From assembly GCA_017406925.1 (NCBI GenBank), contig JAFQXO010000002.1, positions 49,071 to 113,070 of the forward strand: DNA of 64,000 nt. The letters are read 5' to 3'. Numbering within the stretch: position 1 is the first letter of the stretch; every line of letters begins with the position of its first letter. A program made the position numbers and the translations under genes. Below the pieces are notes generated by a model. The model ran no database searches and was not told where the DNA came from. It saw only the letters and a list, made by a program, of their open reading frames with translations. This stretch comes from Eubacterium sp. (GTDB taxonomy: Bacteria > Bacillota > Clostridia > Lachnospirales > Lachnospiraceae). Shown piece after piece: positions 54,946 through 64,000 of this stretch.

Positions 54946-55015
54946 AAATTCCCTTTTCCTTTCAGAAAAACTCTAAAAAATTATATCACGCTAGGTCTTA
55001 AAAATCAAAAACCTA

Positions 55016-56764
55016 TTATCTACAATCTATGATATGTCCGCCGATTTTGTCCGATGGATTATTGTGCTTGAGCACAGTATTCTTCATAAGGTAAAAGAAT
55101 GCATGATAACCTGATGGATTATTTTGATTTGAAATATCTGCATTCGAACCAGAACAACTAGTGTTGTAAAGAAGAATCGATGGCGGAATATATGAATTGT
55201 TAGATTTCTGCATAATACCGACCTTTCCGCCAATAAAGGTCGCATTTTTAATATCTATGCTCCACTCATCTGATGTAGTATCATCTGTACCAAAATAACC
55301 TCCACCATAAGGAACAATATCTTTTACTACATCTTGATCAGATGTGTTCCAATTATTTTTGAAAGTTCCACCATTTATTTCAAATGTTCCACTTGAGCCT
55401 GTCGCACAATAAATGCCACCGTGGTTAGGCGATTCAAATGTCCCACCATCTATCACAACATTGCTTCCGCAGGAAGCAAGTATTCCACTATTTCCACCTT
55501 TAACATTGACTGTACCATTTGTTTCATCAACATGGAGCGTCGTGCCTGTAGCTGCATATAGGGCGTGGCCATATGAATCTCCACTAGAACCTGAGAATAC
55601 TGGATTCTTCTCATAGGTTCCACCAGTGATATGGACGTTTGATTCAGAGAAAGCAATCACTGCACACCCAGATCGCTTACCAATGTTTTTGATATGACAA
55701 TTATTGAGTGTGACATTCGAACTATTTCTAGCCGAAACACCGAATAAGTCTTCCACGTTTTCAGATGAAATCTCAACTGATGTGTTAGTCATTTCGAGGT
55801 CAGCGTCATTTACTATAAGTCCGTTTGTAATGCTGTCAAAAACAATACTTCCATTGTGAACATCAACATCGCCCTCAACCAATACATTTCTTCCAGTCTG
55901 CATAGTCACAGTTTTCTTATTTAACTGTAGATCAATATTTCCTGAGAGTTTAAATGCGTATACATCAGATAGATTATCAAGAACAGTGATGAATGCCTTA
56001 CCGTCCTTTATTTCCATTTTTACTTTCGCTGTGGCAAACGTTGCGTCAGCATTCTCAGTAGTCCCTTCGTTTGCATCCGCAATGGCCAATTCCAATGAAC
56101 TGTAATAATGATAATCCTCAAATGTAGGAACCAATACTGCACTCCAATCATAATCCACTTCTACATAGTCGGGATTAAGTGGTTTCAGCACGCGATTATA
56201 AAGAAAGTCGTGACCATTCTTAGTACTCATCAGTCTATTTTTATAAAGATAGTCAGCGACATTGTATACTGTGTATGAGTATATTTCGCTATATCTCACT
56301 TCGCCGTTTTCAAGAACAGCAAAACTTCTAATCTTCAATGGCTCTGCGAAAAACTCTTTAGAGACATTTCCGAGGCACATTGTCTGCGCATAATAAGTCG
56401 CAGTCTTAGATGGTCCCATAACCACATCTAGAATAGACTGCTCTGTCGCATAATGCACATTTACAAATGCGCTAGTCGAATCAACCGTCATTTCGCTTTC
56501 AGTAGCATAGTTTGCCAAGGCAATGATTTGTCCAAACTGGACTACATCTTCTCCGTCCACTTGTTTTTCGACAGACGCAACTGTTCTAATGCCGCCTAAG
56601 GCCCCACTAGAATCAGCTACTGTTGCGCTCGCTTGGTATCCTTCTACGCGAACATTTTCTGACAAAACATCTGCAAAAGAAGTGATGGCAAACGCCAATG
56701 AAATCGCAAAAGAAAATGTGCAAATAATTATTATATTTTTAATAATAGAATACTTATTTGTCAT
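55016..56764 (-). CDS. Secreted right-handed beta-helix protein
   Basis: 582 residues. A signal peptide (SIIKNIIIICTFSFAISLAFAITSFA) is followed by a globular N-terminal part (about 30-235; YATEQSILDVVMG, MSTKNGHDF) and a right-handed beta-helix of about 12 turns (250-560), made of short repeats of the type DIEMTNTSVEIS / NVTLNNCHIKNIG / NVHITGGTYEKN. There is no cell-wall anchor or transmembrane tail. Helices of this kind often bind or cleave glycans, but no lyase residues stand out. Its start overlaps the upstream membrane gene by 11 bases. Confidence 0.8.
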   Translation of the reverse strand: MTNKYSIIKNIIIICTFSFAISLAFAITSFADVLSENVRVEGYQASATVADSSGALGGIRTVASVEKQVDGEDVVQFGQIIALANYATESEMTVDSTSAFVNVHYATEQSILDVVMGPSKTATYYAQTMCLGNVSKEFFAEPLKIRSFAVLENGEVRYSEIYSYTVYNVADYLYKNRLMSTKNGHDFLYNRVLKPLNPDYVEVDYDWSAVLVPTFEDYHYYSSLELAIADANEGTTENADATFATAKVKMEIKDGKAFITVLDNLSDVYAFKLSGNIDLQLNKKTVTMQTGRNVLVEGDVDVHNGSIVFDSITNGLIVNDADLEMTNTSVEISSENVEDLFGVSARNSSNVTLNNCHIKNIGKRSGCAVIAFSESNVHITGGTYEKNPVFSGSSGDSYGHALYAATGTTLHVDETNGTVNVKGGNSGILASCGSNVVIDGGTFESPNHGGIYCATGSSGTFEINGGTFKNNWNTSDQDVVKDIVPYGGGYFGTDDTTSDEWSIDIKNATFIGGKVGIMQKSNNSYIPPSILLYNTSCSGSNADISNQNNPSGYHAFFYLMKNTVLKHNNPSDKIGGHIIDCR

Positions 56765-57386
56765 TTCTATCCGCTATTGATGCTCCTATTGTAAACATTG
56801 CAACTGCAAATATTACATCAACGAAAAATGTTGCAATATAAAATCCGATTTCTCGAGATAAAATCAAGCCCACATCCGAAGGGAAAACTACAAATACCCA
56901 AAAAATATTAAATATAAATGAAACGACTGCTATAAGCGCCATTATTGCCGTTGGCAAAATAAATCCGAATCGAATGAACCCTGATGGCACGTTAATCTTA
57001 AACGCCGCAAACGATATATACATAACGAATAGTATTATTGCTAGCATAATTATTGTCGTAATCAATATTGACAAAATCGATAACCAATAGAATCTGAAAT
57101 CAGTGAAGCATGCATAAAGAAATGTAATGAATTCAACCGTTGCCACAGCAATGACTCCACTAAATGTTAGCATCATGTCGTCCGATGCGATCAAGATTAC
57201 TCCAAAATATACACATGCTGCAAATAATAATAACGGTAAAATAATATGTGAAAAAACAGCCCAGAAACCTGGTGTGACATCTGTGAAAATTCCAAGGAAC
57301 CTTACTACACGTGAAACAAAATTAATTAATCCTGATAGAATTATTGCTACCGCTCCTATAATTCTTAAAACTCTACTATTACTCAT
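56754..57386 (-). CDS. Hypothetical six-helix membrane protein
   Basis: 210 residues with six hydrophobic helices (about 10-30, 42-62, 70-92, 102-125, 145-165, 180-200) and very short loops. No family is recognised. It overlaps the beta-helix gene by 11 bases (ATGACAAATAA), so the two are translationally coupled. It might aid export, folding or retention of the beta-helix protein (inference). Confidence 0.72.
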   Translation of the reverse strand: MSNSRVLRIIGAVAIILSGLINFVSRVVRFLGIFTDVTPGFWAVFSHIILPLLLFAACVYFGVILIASDDMMLTFSGVIAVATVEFITFLYACFTDFRFYWLSILSILITTIIMLAIILFVMYISFAAFKINVPSGFIRFGFILPTAIMALIAVVSFIFNIFWVFVVFPSDVGLILSREIGFYIATFFVDVIFAVAMFTIGASIADRNDK

Positions 57387-57496
57387 TATGTGCCCCTTTC
57401 AAAATAGATTCTTTTATAATTTTTATTATCTTATTATTCCCGAACAATCTCTTTTTCTATTATATATTGTGAACTAATTGTAGGCAATTCAAATCT

Positions 57497-59941
57497 CTAA
57501 TCTTTTATCCTAAAGGTAGGAAGTGTCAGCTCATTAGTTTGAGATGATATTAGTTCATCAAAACTTATTCGCGAATAAACACCTTTGAACTTTCCATTGT
57601 ATGTGAATAACCCTGTAAGATTTGATGTACTTACTTTAGTTCCTTCTTTCGAATAAACGAAATCATAATTTGGCAATCTATAAGGTTTCTGGAATCTTTG
57701 GATTACATATCCCTTATTCAATGTTTCGTCTAATGCTTTCGTCCAAACATCTTCTTCTGTCTCTTTCCCAAGATAAACACCTTTAGATGCATACGAATCT
57801 GCCGGCTTAAGTACCCAGTTAGTTTTTTCATTTACTTGATCACCGAGCATCTTTTTAGTTTTTTTATTCCACAGATACGTTTCTGGAATATGCTTTCTAA
57901 TAAACTCTCTGTTTCCAGCAGAAAGCTTGCTTTGTACATATGAATCATGTAATGCCACTACAAACATCTTCGAATGTGGAATTTGTGTTATAAAATCGCC
58001 CATCATTATAAACGCATCGTCTTTTATCGCATTTATAAAATCTCGTACTTCTTTGTAGTGTTTCATAGTATCACTAGTGACTGCTCTTCTATACATAGCA
58101 TCAATCTTCATTCCAGACTTTGTAGTCGCCACTTTCCCATCGTATGAAATTTCTCTTACATCTACTATTTCTGTTGTTATACCTTGTGCTTCGAATCGTT
58201 CTTTGAATACTTTAAATTCATTCATCGATGTGTCATCAAGGAAATCTGCAATTACTACGTTAGGTTTCTCATCTGATGTCTTTTTGTAGTTTTGCAAAAA
58301 TACATCTATCCAACTATCAAATAACTCAAATGGCTCAAGTTTATATTTTTCAGAGAACTGCTTAAACGCCAAAGTATCGGAAATCGCTTTTGCAATCTCC
58401 CTATCTTCATTCATCGCACTAGTTCCATCTGTATTGATTTCACATAGTTTATATGTTTCTTGTTCCTCATCATAGAAAATATCAATTCTCTGAATCGGAA
58501 CTGAAACACCATAAGATTTAGGTTCGCATCTTAGAATTAGTTTTTCTAAATTCTTGTCGAACCCAAATTTTTTTCTTACCCTTTTATCTTCAAAGTAAAG
58601 CGCGATAACCTTTTCTTCTAAGTCACACATTTGCTCTACTATTTTTTCAAATTGTTGTATCTGATCTTCGGTAAATAACTTTGGAACATAGCAAGTCTTT
58701 ATAAAGTGGTCGTGAATAAATGCCGTACTCTTCTCAATATCTGCTTTTTCTTTCTTTGCACTTTGTTCATGCTCGTCTAGGTTTTCATCTATGTCTTTTG
58801 TGTATTCGTATAAGTAAATTTTCGATGGTTTAAGTTTATTCAACTGTTCAATATCTTTTTCTGAATCGAGTGTTTTAAGTCCCTCTTTGGCTACGCCAAA
58901 TAAAAAGTTAATTACTTCTTTTATATCCTTGCCGAAGATCTTCGCATCGTAACCATCCTTCTTGATTTCTTCCATCGCTTGATTAAGTTGCGATATCTCA
59001 ATTACATCTTGGAAATACTCGTCAAGTTTTTTTATGCTTGCATCTGAATAAACCAATCCTTTAATAAGCGCACATAGACCTAAGCATTTCTCAATAGAAA
59101 CGCTATCAGCCATGCGATATTCTATGACGTTTTTAAGTCTTACATAATTAAACAAGAATGAAATCTTCTGTTCAACACTGTCTTCAGGAAAATCCACAAT
59201 GTGTGGAACTGAATTCACATACTCAGCATATTTCTCAAAAGAATATGATTCTAATGAATCAGGAATGAATCCACATCGGTCATCATCTACACTCTCCCAA
59301 ATAGTCACACGAGATAAATGTTTTCCAAATGGATATGTGGTGTTTTCGGTAAATGAGTTGTCTGTCAAAAGAGAGATGATTGGCACCAATATCTGAAATA
59401 TGCGAAGTTTTCTCATTGCATCTTCTTCTGATTCATAATCGACCGATACTTGTGCTGCAGCTGATGCACGCATCATATACTTTCCATATTTCCCAGTATC
59501 AGTGAAGTATTCATTCATATTCGCATATCTATTTTTAGGAATAAGTTCGATATCATCTACTTCCATCTGTCCGTCTAAGATTGCAGGGAGTATTCCCTTT
59601 ATTTCAAAATGATATCCTTTATCTCTAAACAATGGCTCCCAATCTTCCAGAGCTTTCTGGTAGATTTCATTGACGCAGTCAAGCGAGTTCTCTGGAGCTA
59701 TGCTGATTTCCATCTGGCATCCTGGCTCAAGAGTAATCGTATAATCTCTAGCGATAAAGCTCTCAACACCATCACCATGCTTAACAACGCCTATGCTACT
59801 GCAAGCCCTGTCAAAGACATCTATCATTTCAGCATAAGAAATAGGTCTCGATTCATCATCAACAATAAAATGTTCTAATTCGAGACCTATCTTCTTTTGA
59901 TTTTTAATTGAGTTTTTTAAATAATCAACAACTCTTTCCAA
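57497..59941 (-). CDS. Glutamate-cysteine ligase (GCS2 type) fused to an ATP-grasp domain
   Basis: 814 residues. About 1-375 are a plant/proteobacterial-type glutamate-cysteine ligase: IGLELEHFIVDD, CQMEISIAP (75-83), RYANMNEYFTDTGKYGKYMMRASAAAQVSVDY. About 400-814 form a second ATP-grasp domain with RIDIFYDEEQETYKLCEINTDGTS (EINTDG 501-506) and NWVLKPADSYASKGVYLG (711-723), similar to glutathionylspermidine/circularly permuted ATP-grasp ligases. This differs from the usual GshF. Start is TTG at 59941, 9 bases after the lipoprotein stop, with no strong SD. It likely makes gamma-glutamylcysteine and then adds an unknown acceptor. Confidence 0.75.
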   Translation of the reverse strand: MERVVDYLKNSIKNQKKIGLELEHFIVDDESRPISYAEMIDVFDRACSSIGVVKHGDGVESFIARDYTITLEPGCQMEISIAPENSLDCVNEIYQKALEDWEPLFRDKGYHFEIKGILPAILDGQMEVDDIELIPKNRYANMNEYFTDTGKYGKYMMRASAAAQVSVDYESEEDAMRKLRIFQILVPIISLLTDNSFTENTTYPFGKHLSRVTIWESVDDDRCGFIPDSLESYSFEKYAEYVNSVPHIVDFPEDSVEQKISFLFNYVRLKNVIEYRMADSVSIEKCLGLCALIKGLVYSDASIKKLDEYFQDVIEISQLNQAMEEIKKDGYDAKIFGKDIKEVINFLFGVAKEGLKTLDSEKDIEQLNKLKPSKIYLYEYTKDIDENLDEHEQSAKKEKADIEKSTAFIHDHFIKTCYVPKLFTEDQIQQFEKIVEQMCDLEEKVIALYFEDKRVRKKFGFDKNLEKLILRCEPKSYGVSVPIQRIDIFYDEEQETYKLCEINTDGTSAMNEDREIAKAISDTLAFKQFSEKYKLEPFELFDSWIDVFLQNYKKTSDEKPNVVIADFLDDTSMNEFKVFKERFEAQGITTEIVDVREISYDGKVATTKSGMKIDAMYRRAVTSDTMKHYKEVRDFINAIKDDAFIMMGDFITQIPHSKMFVVALHDSYVQSKLSAGNREFIRKHIPETYLWNKKTKKMLGDQVNEKTNWVLKPADSYASKGVYLGKETEEDVWTKALDETLNKGYVIQRFQKPYRLPNYDFVYSKEGTKVSTSNLTGLFTYNGKFKGVYSRISFDELISSQTNELTLPTFRIKD

Positions 59942-59950
59942 AATACTTAT

Positions 59951-60478
59951 TTACTTTTTACCTTTCGCCAAAGCTTTATGAATCTTCTGTGCTGCCTGAT
60001 ATGTTATGGCTGTGTACTTCTTGTTATTAGCTTTAGAAAGTTTCATAATTTTCACTTTGCTCATAACCTTTGCCTGCTTTAAGTATGCTTTTTGTGCTGC
60101 TTTAAACTCAGAATTCTTTGCGTCTTTGCCATATTTTCTTATAGCCTTAGCATACTTACTTGTGGCATCTCTATATGCCTTTAACTGTTTGTCAAACTTA
60201 GAATTTCCAAGTTTTAATTCTTCTTTTCTCTTTGCTCTAGCTTCAGAAATCTTTTCCTTTTTAGATTTTGGTTTATATTTTCCTGTAGGAACAGCTGCTG
60301 CTGTATAAGTTTCTTCCGTGCTCTTTGGGTTCTTCATATTATACTTTGCTTTACCCGTTTCGGCAGCTTGGTTTGCATGCGCAGAAGTCTGTGTTTGCTT
60401 ATTCTTACTGCAGCCACATCCTGCCAACAATCCAATAACCAATGCTGAAACCATTCCTAATACAATTACTTTTTTCAT
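59951..60478 (-). CDS. Lys/Ala-rich lipoprotein
   Basis: 175 residues beginning KKVIVLGMVSALVIGLLAGCGCSK, a type II signal with lipidated Cys21. The mature part is low in complexity, Lys/Ala-rich and mostly helical (about 70-165; KFDKQLKAYRDATSKYAKAIRKYG). It could be a coiled-coil surface lipoprotein. It lies 9 bases before the ligase fusion, so the two are co-transcribed; a shared role is unproven. Confidence 0.78.
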   Translation of the reverse strand: MKKVIVLGMVSALVIGLLAGCGCSKNKQTQTSAHANQAAETGKAKYNMKNPKSTEETYTAAAVPTGKYKPKSKKEKISEARAKRKEELKLGNSKFDKQLKAYRDATSKYAKAIRKYGKDAKNSEFKAAQKAYLKQAKVMSKVKIMKLSKANNKKYTAITYQAAQKIHKALAKGKK

Positions 60479-60597
60479 ATTCTTTGCCTCCTATTGCGCT
60501 AGGCTAATTTTATCATAAACTCTATCAAAAAGCACTTGAGCCCGACGCAAAATATATAATACCGTTTAATTGTGAAAAATGTATGTACTGATACATT

Positions 60598-63500
60598 TTA
60601 TTTAACCTTCACTTTTTTAATCTTACTCCATTTGCCGTACTGTTTTTTGCCTTTTCTTCCATAGATGAAGTTGTACGCTCTAACCCTCACATATAGTTTC
60701 TTCTTTTTCTTAAGTTTCTTTGATTTTATACTGAAGGTCTTCTTATATTTCTTATAAGTCTTTGTGATAAGAGCCTTCTTAACTTTCTTCGCATTCTTTT
60801 TTGTCTTGAAGACTTTCACCTGATAACCTTTTGTATTCTTATTCTTTTTAATCTTCAAACTAAGTTTTTTCGACTTTTTCTTTTTATACGCCTTCTTAAC
60901 CTTTACTGCATTTGGCTTTTTATTGCGTGTTGTTGGCGCCTTTGTCGTCGAAGATGCCTTGGTAGTTTCGGGAACCGTAGTACTCTCTGGCACCCCAGTG
61001 GTCGGCGCCAATGAAGTTGGCTCTTCTGGATCAAGTTCCGGATCAGATTCTGGCATCTGAGGGGCTTGGATACCATATGGGTTGTCTTCAAAATCTACTT
61101 TGGCTGCTCTAATTTCATCTGAAGTATCAACCACACCTAACACAAATCCATATCTCTCATTTGCCGTGGCACCTATAGCTACTGTCTTTGAAGAATTAAA
61201 TCTCAAATTCTCATCAGAATAAAATGAATCATCGGTTTTCGAATACTTGTATGTGTCTATTGGATGATACTCCAAATCAGGATCGTCTAGGAAGTCTAAA
61301 TTTCCAACATATACATATCCATCACCACATGCAAACGCTGAATCGGTAATCGTTTGAGAGAACCAATGCTCATTTGTCTGCATTGGGCTACTTGCCAGTC
61401 TATTCCATTCCGTTCCATCGAACATATATGGATCCACTGCGGAATACGAATAATCCGCAGGATCCGAAGCAGTTCCTGATACCTTAAAACTATTTATGAT
61501 ATATAAATCATCTCCGTTGACAACAACATTTCCCAAACATCCTATATTATTTGGTAGACTTGGAAGATTTCCGTAGCATCTTCCCGTATTTGGATAAATC
61601 TTATTTACTGCTAGTTTAATTGAGTTATTTGCCTTTTTACCACCCATAATAAGAATATCACCATCATAATATGCTAGCATTGAAAATTCATCGGCATACT
61701 CCGATACATCCACTACGTTTACCCATTTCATAGATTGCGTATCAAGTGTAGCCAAATACATTTGTGTATCTGAATCTTCATCTACATCATGTGGGTATAA
61801 CATATACATATAGTTTTCACTTGCAGCAAGTTTTACACAGTTATGAATATCCGAGGCAGTACACGAAGGATAATCATTATTTTCTTCTTCAAACGGATTT
61901 TCTAACAAGCTCCAATCGTCATTCTCCTCATCATATGTCTTGAACGTAAGTGTCTCTGAACCAGCTCTGACAAACGCTGCAAGGATTGCATTTTTATTTG
62001 CGCACATAACAGTGGAATTCACATCATTTTTTTCATTAGGAGATTTGATTGGCACATAGCCAGTCATATCACTACCAAGTACGAAGAAGTTTCGTCCATA
62101 CAGATTAGTAGTTGCATTCTTCACCTCGACTCTTCGCTTCAACGAAGTCGCCATCTCATCTGTGAATTTTATCTTTATTTCATTGTCGCTCCAACTATTT
62201 ATCTCAGCATCTATTATACTCTTAACTGTCACATTTCCTGGATTGTCACCAAAGAAAAAACCATTCAATGTCGCTGTATCACCTTCAACCGTTAATGAAT
62301 TAATTGTAGGTCGGATATTGTTTTTACTCACATAACCTTGCAAATTGGCGTAGCCATCTGTGTTACATAGGCCTTCTACTTTGCTGTTTTCATCATCATA
62401 CTTAACCGCCGAGCCTTTTACCATAGCCACGATTTCATCAGCCGATGCATCTGGATATTTATACGCCAATGATCCCACTATGCCAGTCACAAATGGCGTC
62501 GCCATAGATGTTCCATCAGAGTAACCGTATTCTGATGGCTGGCGGCCAACGCCAATGTTATCTATGCGTACGTTCGCATTGGCACTAACAATCTCTTGTG
62601 ACAAGTCAATATCTATTTTCATAACAAGGTAGCCATCGTCATCAATAGAATTAATCATGTCACTGCCTGAAAACTCGTCAGATAAAACTTTATAATTATA
62701 ATCATTTATTTTTTCTATTTTTTTATTTCTCGAAGTGGAAACTCTTTGAGGATAGAAAGTCGCTGTTATGCCAGAACTCACATTAACATTGTCAAAACCA
62801 AGAGCGCATGCAAAATATGCTTTTTCGTCCTCATCAAATTCAGATTTATTGACTTTTATTTTCGCAGTAACAGTATAGCGATTTGAACTGTACAACGTAG
62901 GTACAGTTATCTTAACCGCCTTGTCATCCCCATAACCTTTTTCGCTTTCTGTTGCATAATATGTATTACCACTATTTTTATATGTTCCAGATAAATCTAC
63001 TTCATCATTATGAGTTTTGTAATCGTTATAGGCATATGAAACACTATCATCCTGAATCCAAGGAAGATACTGCCCCTTCATTTTCAATGTATCACTTGCA
63101 CCACTCATAGTAGATAAAATATTTACTCCCGGTGCAAAAACATCTACAGTATCTTGTCCAAAATCTGAAAAATCAGCCGCCTCTCCTGAACTTTCACAGG
63201 CACCCACTCTTAGAGTATAATCACTCTTAAAATAATCTGATCTTTTTAAGTCTTTATATTCATCCTCGTTTCCTGCGGCCAAAACAGAAACCGTTCCTAA
63301 TCTACCTAATTCATCAACAGCTTTTCTGAACAAGTCATCGCAAGATACAAACTGTGAGCTCGAACCCCATGAATCATTTATAGCTACCAGATTTACTCCC
63401 GCCTCTTTCGCGCTCTTCATATAACGATAGCCTTCGTAAATTGCAGACGAATACATGCTAGAACCTTCCGCAAGTTTTACAGCCATGATCCTTACATCAT

Positions 63501-64000
63501 TGAAAACACCAGCAACGCCTTCCTCGTTGTATTGTGCTCCTATAATTCCAGCACAATGCGTTCCGTGACCATAATATGCATCCATCACCTCATCTGATTC
63601 ACCTTCGTCTGATGTATTCACGCCATATTTACTTCCACCAAATTCAGCAAGTTCTGGATAGTCTAATCCGCCTTGCCACATCATATTTTTAAGATCCTTG
63701 TGATTGTAATCAACACCTGTATCTGCCACAGCAATAACAACCTCGTCACCCGAACTATGATGACTCCACATATCAGAAGCACCCACGTCGATGCTTTCTC
63801 CCGCGTAGTCATAACTGTTCTTAAGACCCCACTGATAATCTATTCCCGGCTCATTGTTACCACCATCATAATTTTGAACATTATAAATATAGTTAGGCTG
63901 GGCGCTTACAACATTAGGATCTTCATCCAACGCGTTAATAAGGTCCTCTGTATCGTCACCTTTTACGAGAACAACCTCATCATTGTTAGACTTATCATCC
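60598..64000 (-). CDS. Secreted subtilisin-like serine protease with Kelch-like and basic Fn3-type domains (partial)
   Basis: At least 1133 residues; the frame is open to the window edge, so the signal peptide and most of the inhibitor-I9-type propeptide are missing. Counting from the first complete codon at the edge, the S8 triad is Asp93 (VADTGVDYNHKDL), His148 (GHGTHCAGI) and Ser498 (SDGTSMATPF). About 190 residues interrupt the catalytic domain between Ser297 and Tyr491 (FAPGVNILST then YGYSDGTS). A TIG/IPT-like domain, a six-bladed Kelch-type region, a Thr/Pro-rich linker and a Lys-rich Fn3-type tail ending YGKWSKIKKVKVK follow. Confidence 0.9.
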   Translation of the reverse strand, partial: DDKSNNDEVVLVKGDDTEDLINALDEDPNVVSAQPNYIYNVQNYDGGNNEPGIDYQWGLKNSYDYAGESIDVGASDMWSHHSSGDEVVIAVADTGVDYNHKDLKNMMWQGGLDYPELAEFGGSKYGVNTSDEGESDEVMDAYYGHGTHCAGIIGAQYNEEGVAGVFNDVRIMAVKLAEGSSMYSSAIYEGYRYMKSAKEAGVNLVAINDSWGSSSQFVSCDDLFRKAVDELGRLGTVSVLAAGNEDEYKDLKRSDYFKSDYTLRVGACESSGEAADFSDFGQDTVDVFAPGVNILSTMSGASDTLKMKGQYLPWIQDDSVSYAYNDYKTHNDEVDLSGTYKNSGNTYYATESEKGYGDDKAVKITVPTLYSSNRYTVTAKIKVNKSEFDEDEKAYFACALGFDNVNVSSGITATFYPQRVSTSRNKKIEKINDYNYKVLSDEFSGSDMINSIDDDGYLVMKIDIDLSQEIVSANANVRIDNIGVGRQPSEYGYSDGTSMATPFVTGIVGSLAYKYPDASADEIVAMVKGSAVKYDDENSKVEGLCNTDGYANLQGYVSKNNIRPTINSLTVEGDTATLNGFFFGDNPGNVTVKSIIDAEINSWSDNEIKIKFTDEMATSLKRRVEVKNATTNLYGRNFFVLGSDMTGYVPIKSPNEKNDVNSTVMCANKNAILAAFVRAGSETLTFKTYDEENDDWSLLENPFEEENNDYPSCTASDIHNCVKLAASENYMYMLYPHDVDEDSDTQMYLATLDTQSMKWVNVVDVSEYADEFSMLAYYDGDILIMGGKKANNSIKLAVNKIYPNTGRCYGNLPSLPNNIGCLGNVVVNGDDLYIINSFKVSGTASDPADYSYSAVDPYMFDGTEWNRLASSPMQTNEHWFSQTITDSAFACGDGYVYVGNLDFLDDPDLEYHPIDTYKYSKTDDSFYSDENLRFNSSKTVAIGATANERYGFVLGVVDTSDEIRAAKVDFEDNPYGIQAPQMPESDPELDPEEPTSLAPTTGVPESTTVPETTKASSTTKAPTTRNKKPNAVKVKKAYKKKKSKKLSLKIKKNKNTKGYQVKVFKTKKNAKKVKKALITKTYKKYKKTFSIKSKKLKKKKKLYVRVRAYNFIYGRKGKKQYGKWSKIKKVKVK

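Noticed and set aside
54124-57386. Integrative element inserted at tRNA-Thr
   Set aside because: No integrase, no repeated tRNA 3' end and no phage-like gene are visible near it.

Overview
The window reads as a low-GC Firmicute chromosome, most likely a gut or rumen Lachnospiraceae. The grounds are the nusB-xseA-xseB-ispA-dxs-tlyA-nadK-argR order, T-box, TPP and 6S RNAs, a Rex regulator, an ATP-type PEP carboxykinase, secreted proteins with lysine-rich tails of the kind common in that family, and frequent AGGAGG ribosome sites. It looks like core chromosome: no transposase, phage gene, plasmid gene or CRISPR array is visible. About 85 percent of genes lie on the minus strand.

Layout. 1-6.9 kb: isoprenoid, NAD kinase and exonuclease VII operon plus an Asp23 protein. 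7.0-10.7 kb: ferrous iron uptake (feoA-feoA-feoB and a small Cys-rich partner), divergent from a short DtxR-type regulator, with two tandem palindromes on the feo promoter. 10.7-19 kb: secreted deacetylase, rlmH, HAD, yebC, alr, nnr, rex and carbamate kinase. 19-25 kb: icd, leuS, a secreted L,D-transpeptidase-like protein without its catalytic Cys, and a thiamine transporter behind a TPP riboswitch. 25-36 kb: HAD, an EF-G-like GTPase, tyrA, aroA, queA, and pheST behind a T-box. 36-42 kb: 6S RNA, secreted transglutaminase, pckA, a left-handed beta-helix protein and glmS. 42-48 kb: topB, HD nucleotidase, thrC, leuD, leuC and tRNA-Ser.

48.2-54.2 kb holds a signalling group: a membrane PP2C (SpoIIE) phosphatase fused to an RsbW-like ATPase, a RelA-type HD hydrolase, and a STAS domain fused to an aminoglycoside-phosphotransferase-like kinase, beside a prepilin peptidase. 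ilvC, ilvH and tRNA-Thr follow. 54.2-64 kb is accessory: two multi-pass membrane proteins around a secreted beta-helix protein, a lipoprotein, a plant-type glutamate-cysteine ligase fused to a non-GshF ATP-grasp domain, and a large subtilase that runs off the window.

The strongest candidates for undescribed biology are the ligase/ATP-grasp fusion (57497-59941), the phosphatase/kinase/STAS/HD cluster (48219-51870) and the catalytically dead transpeptidase-like protein (22732-24054). Iron uptake, thiamine uptake, phenylalanyl-tRNA synthetase and redox control each have a visible cis-regulatory element. No searches or structure predictions were run; every family name comes from reading motifs.
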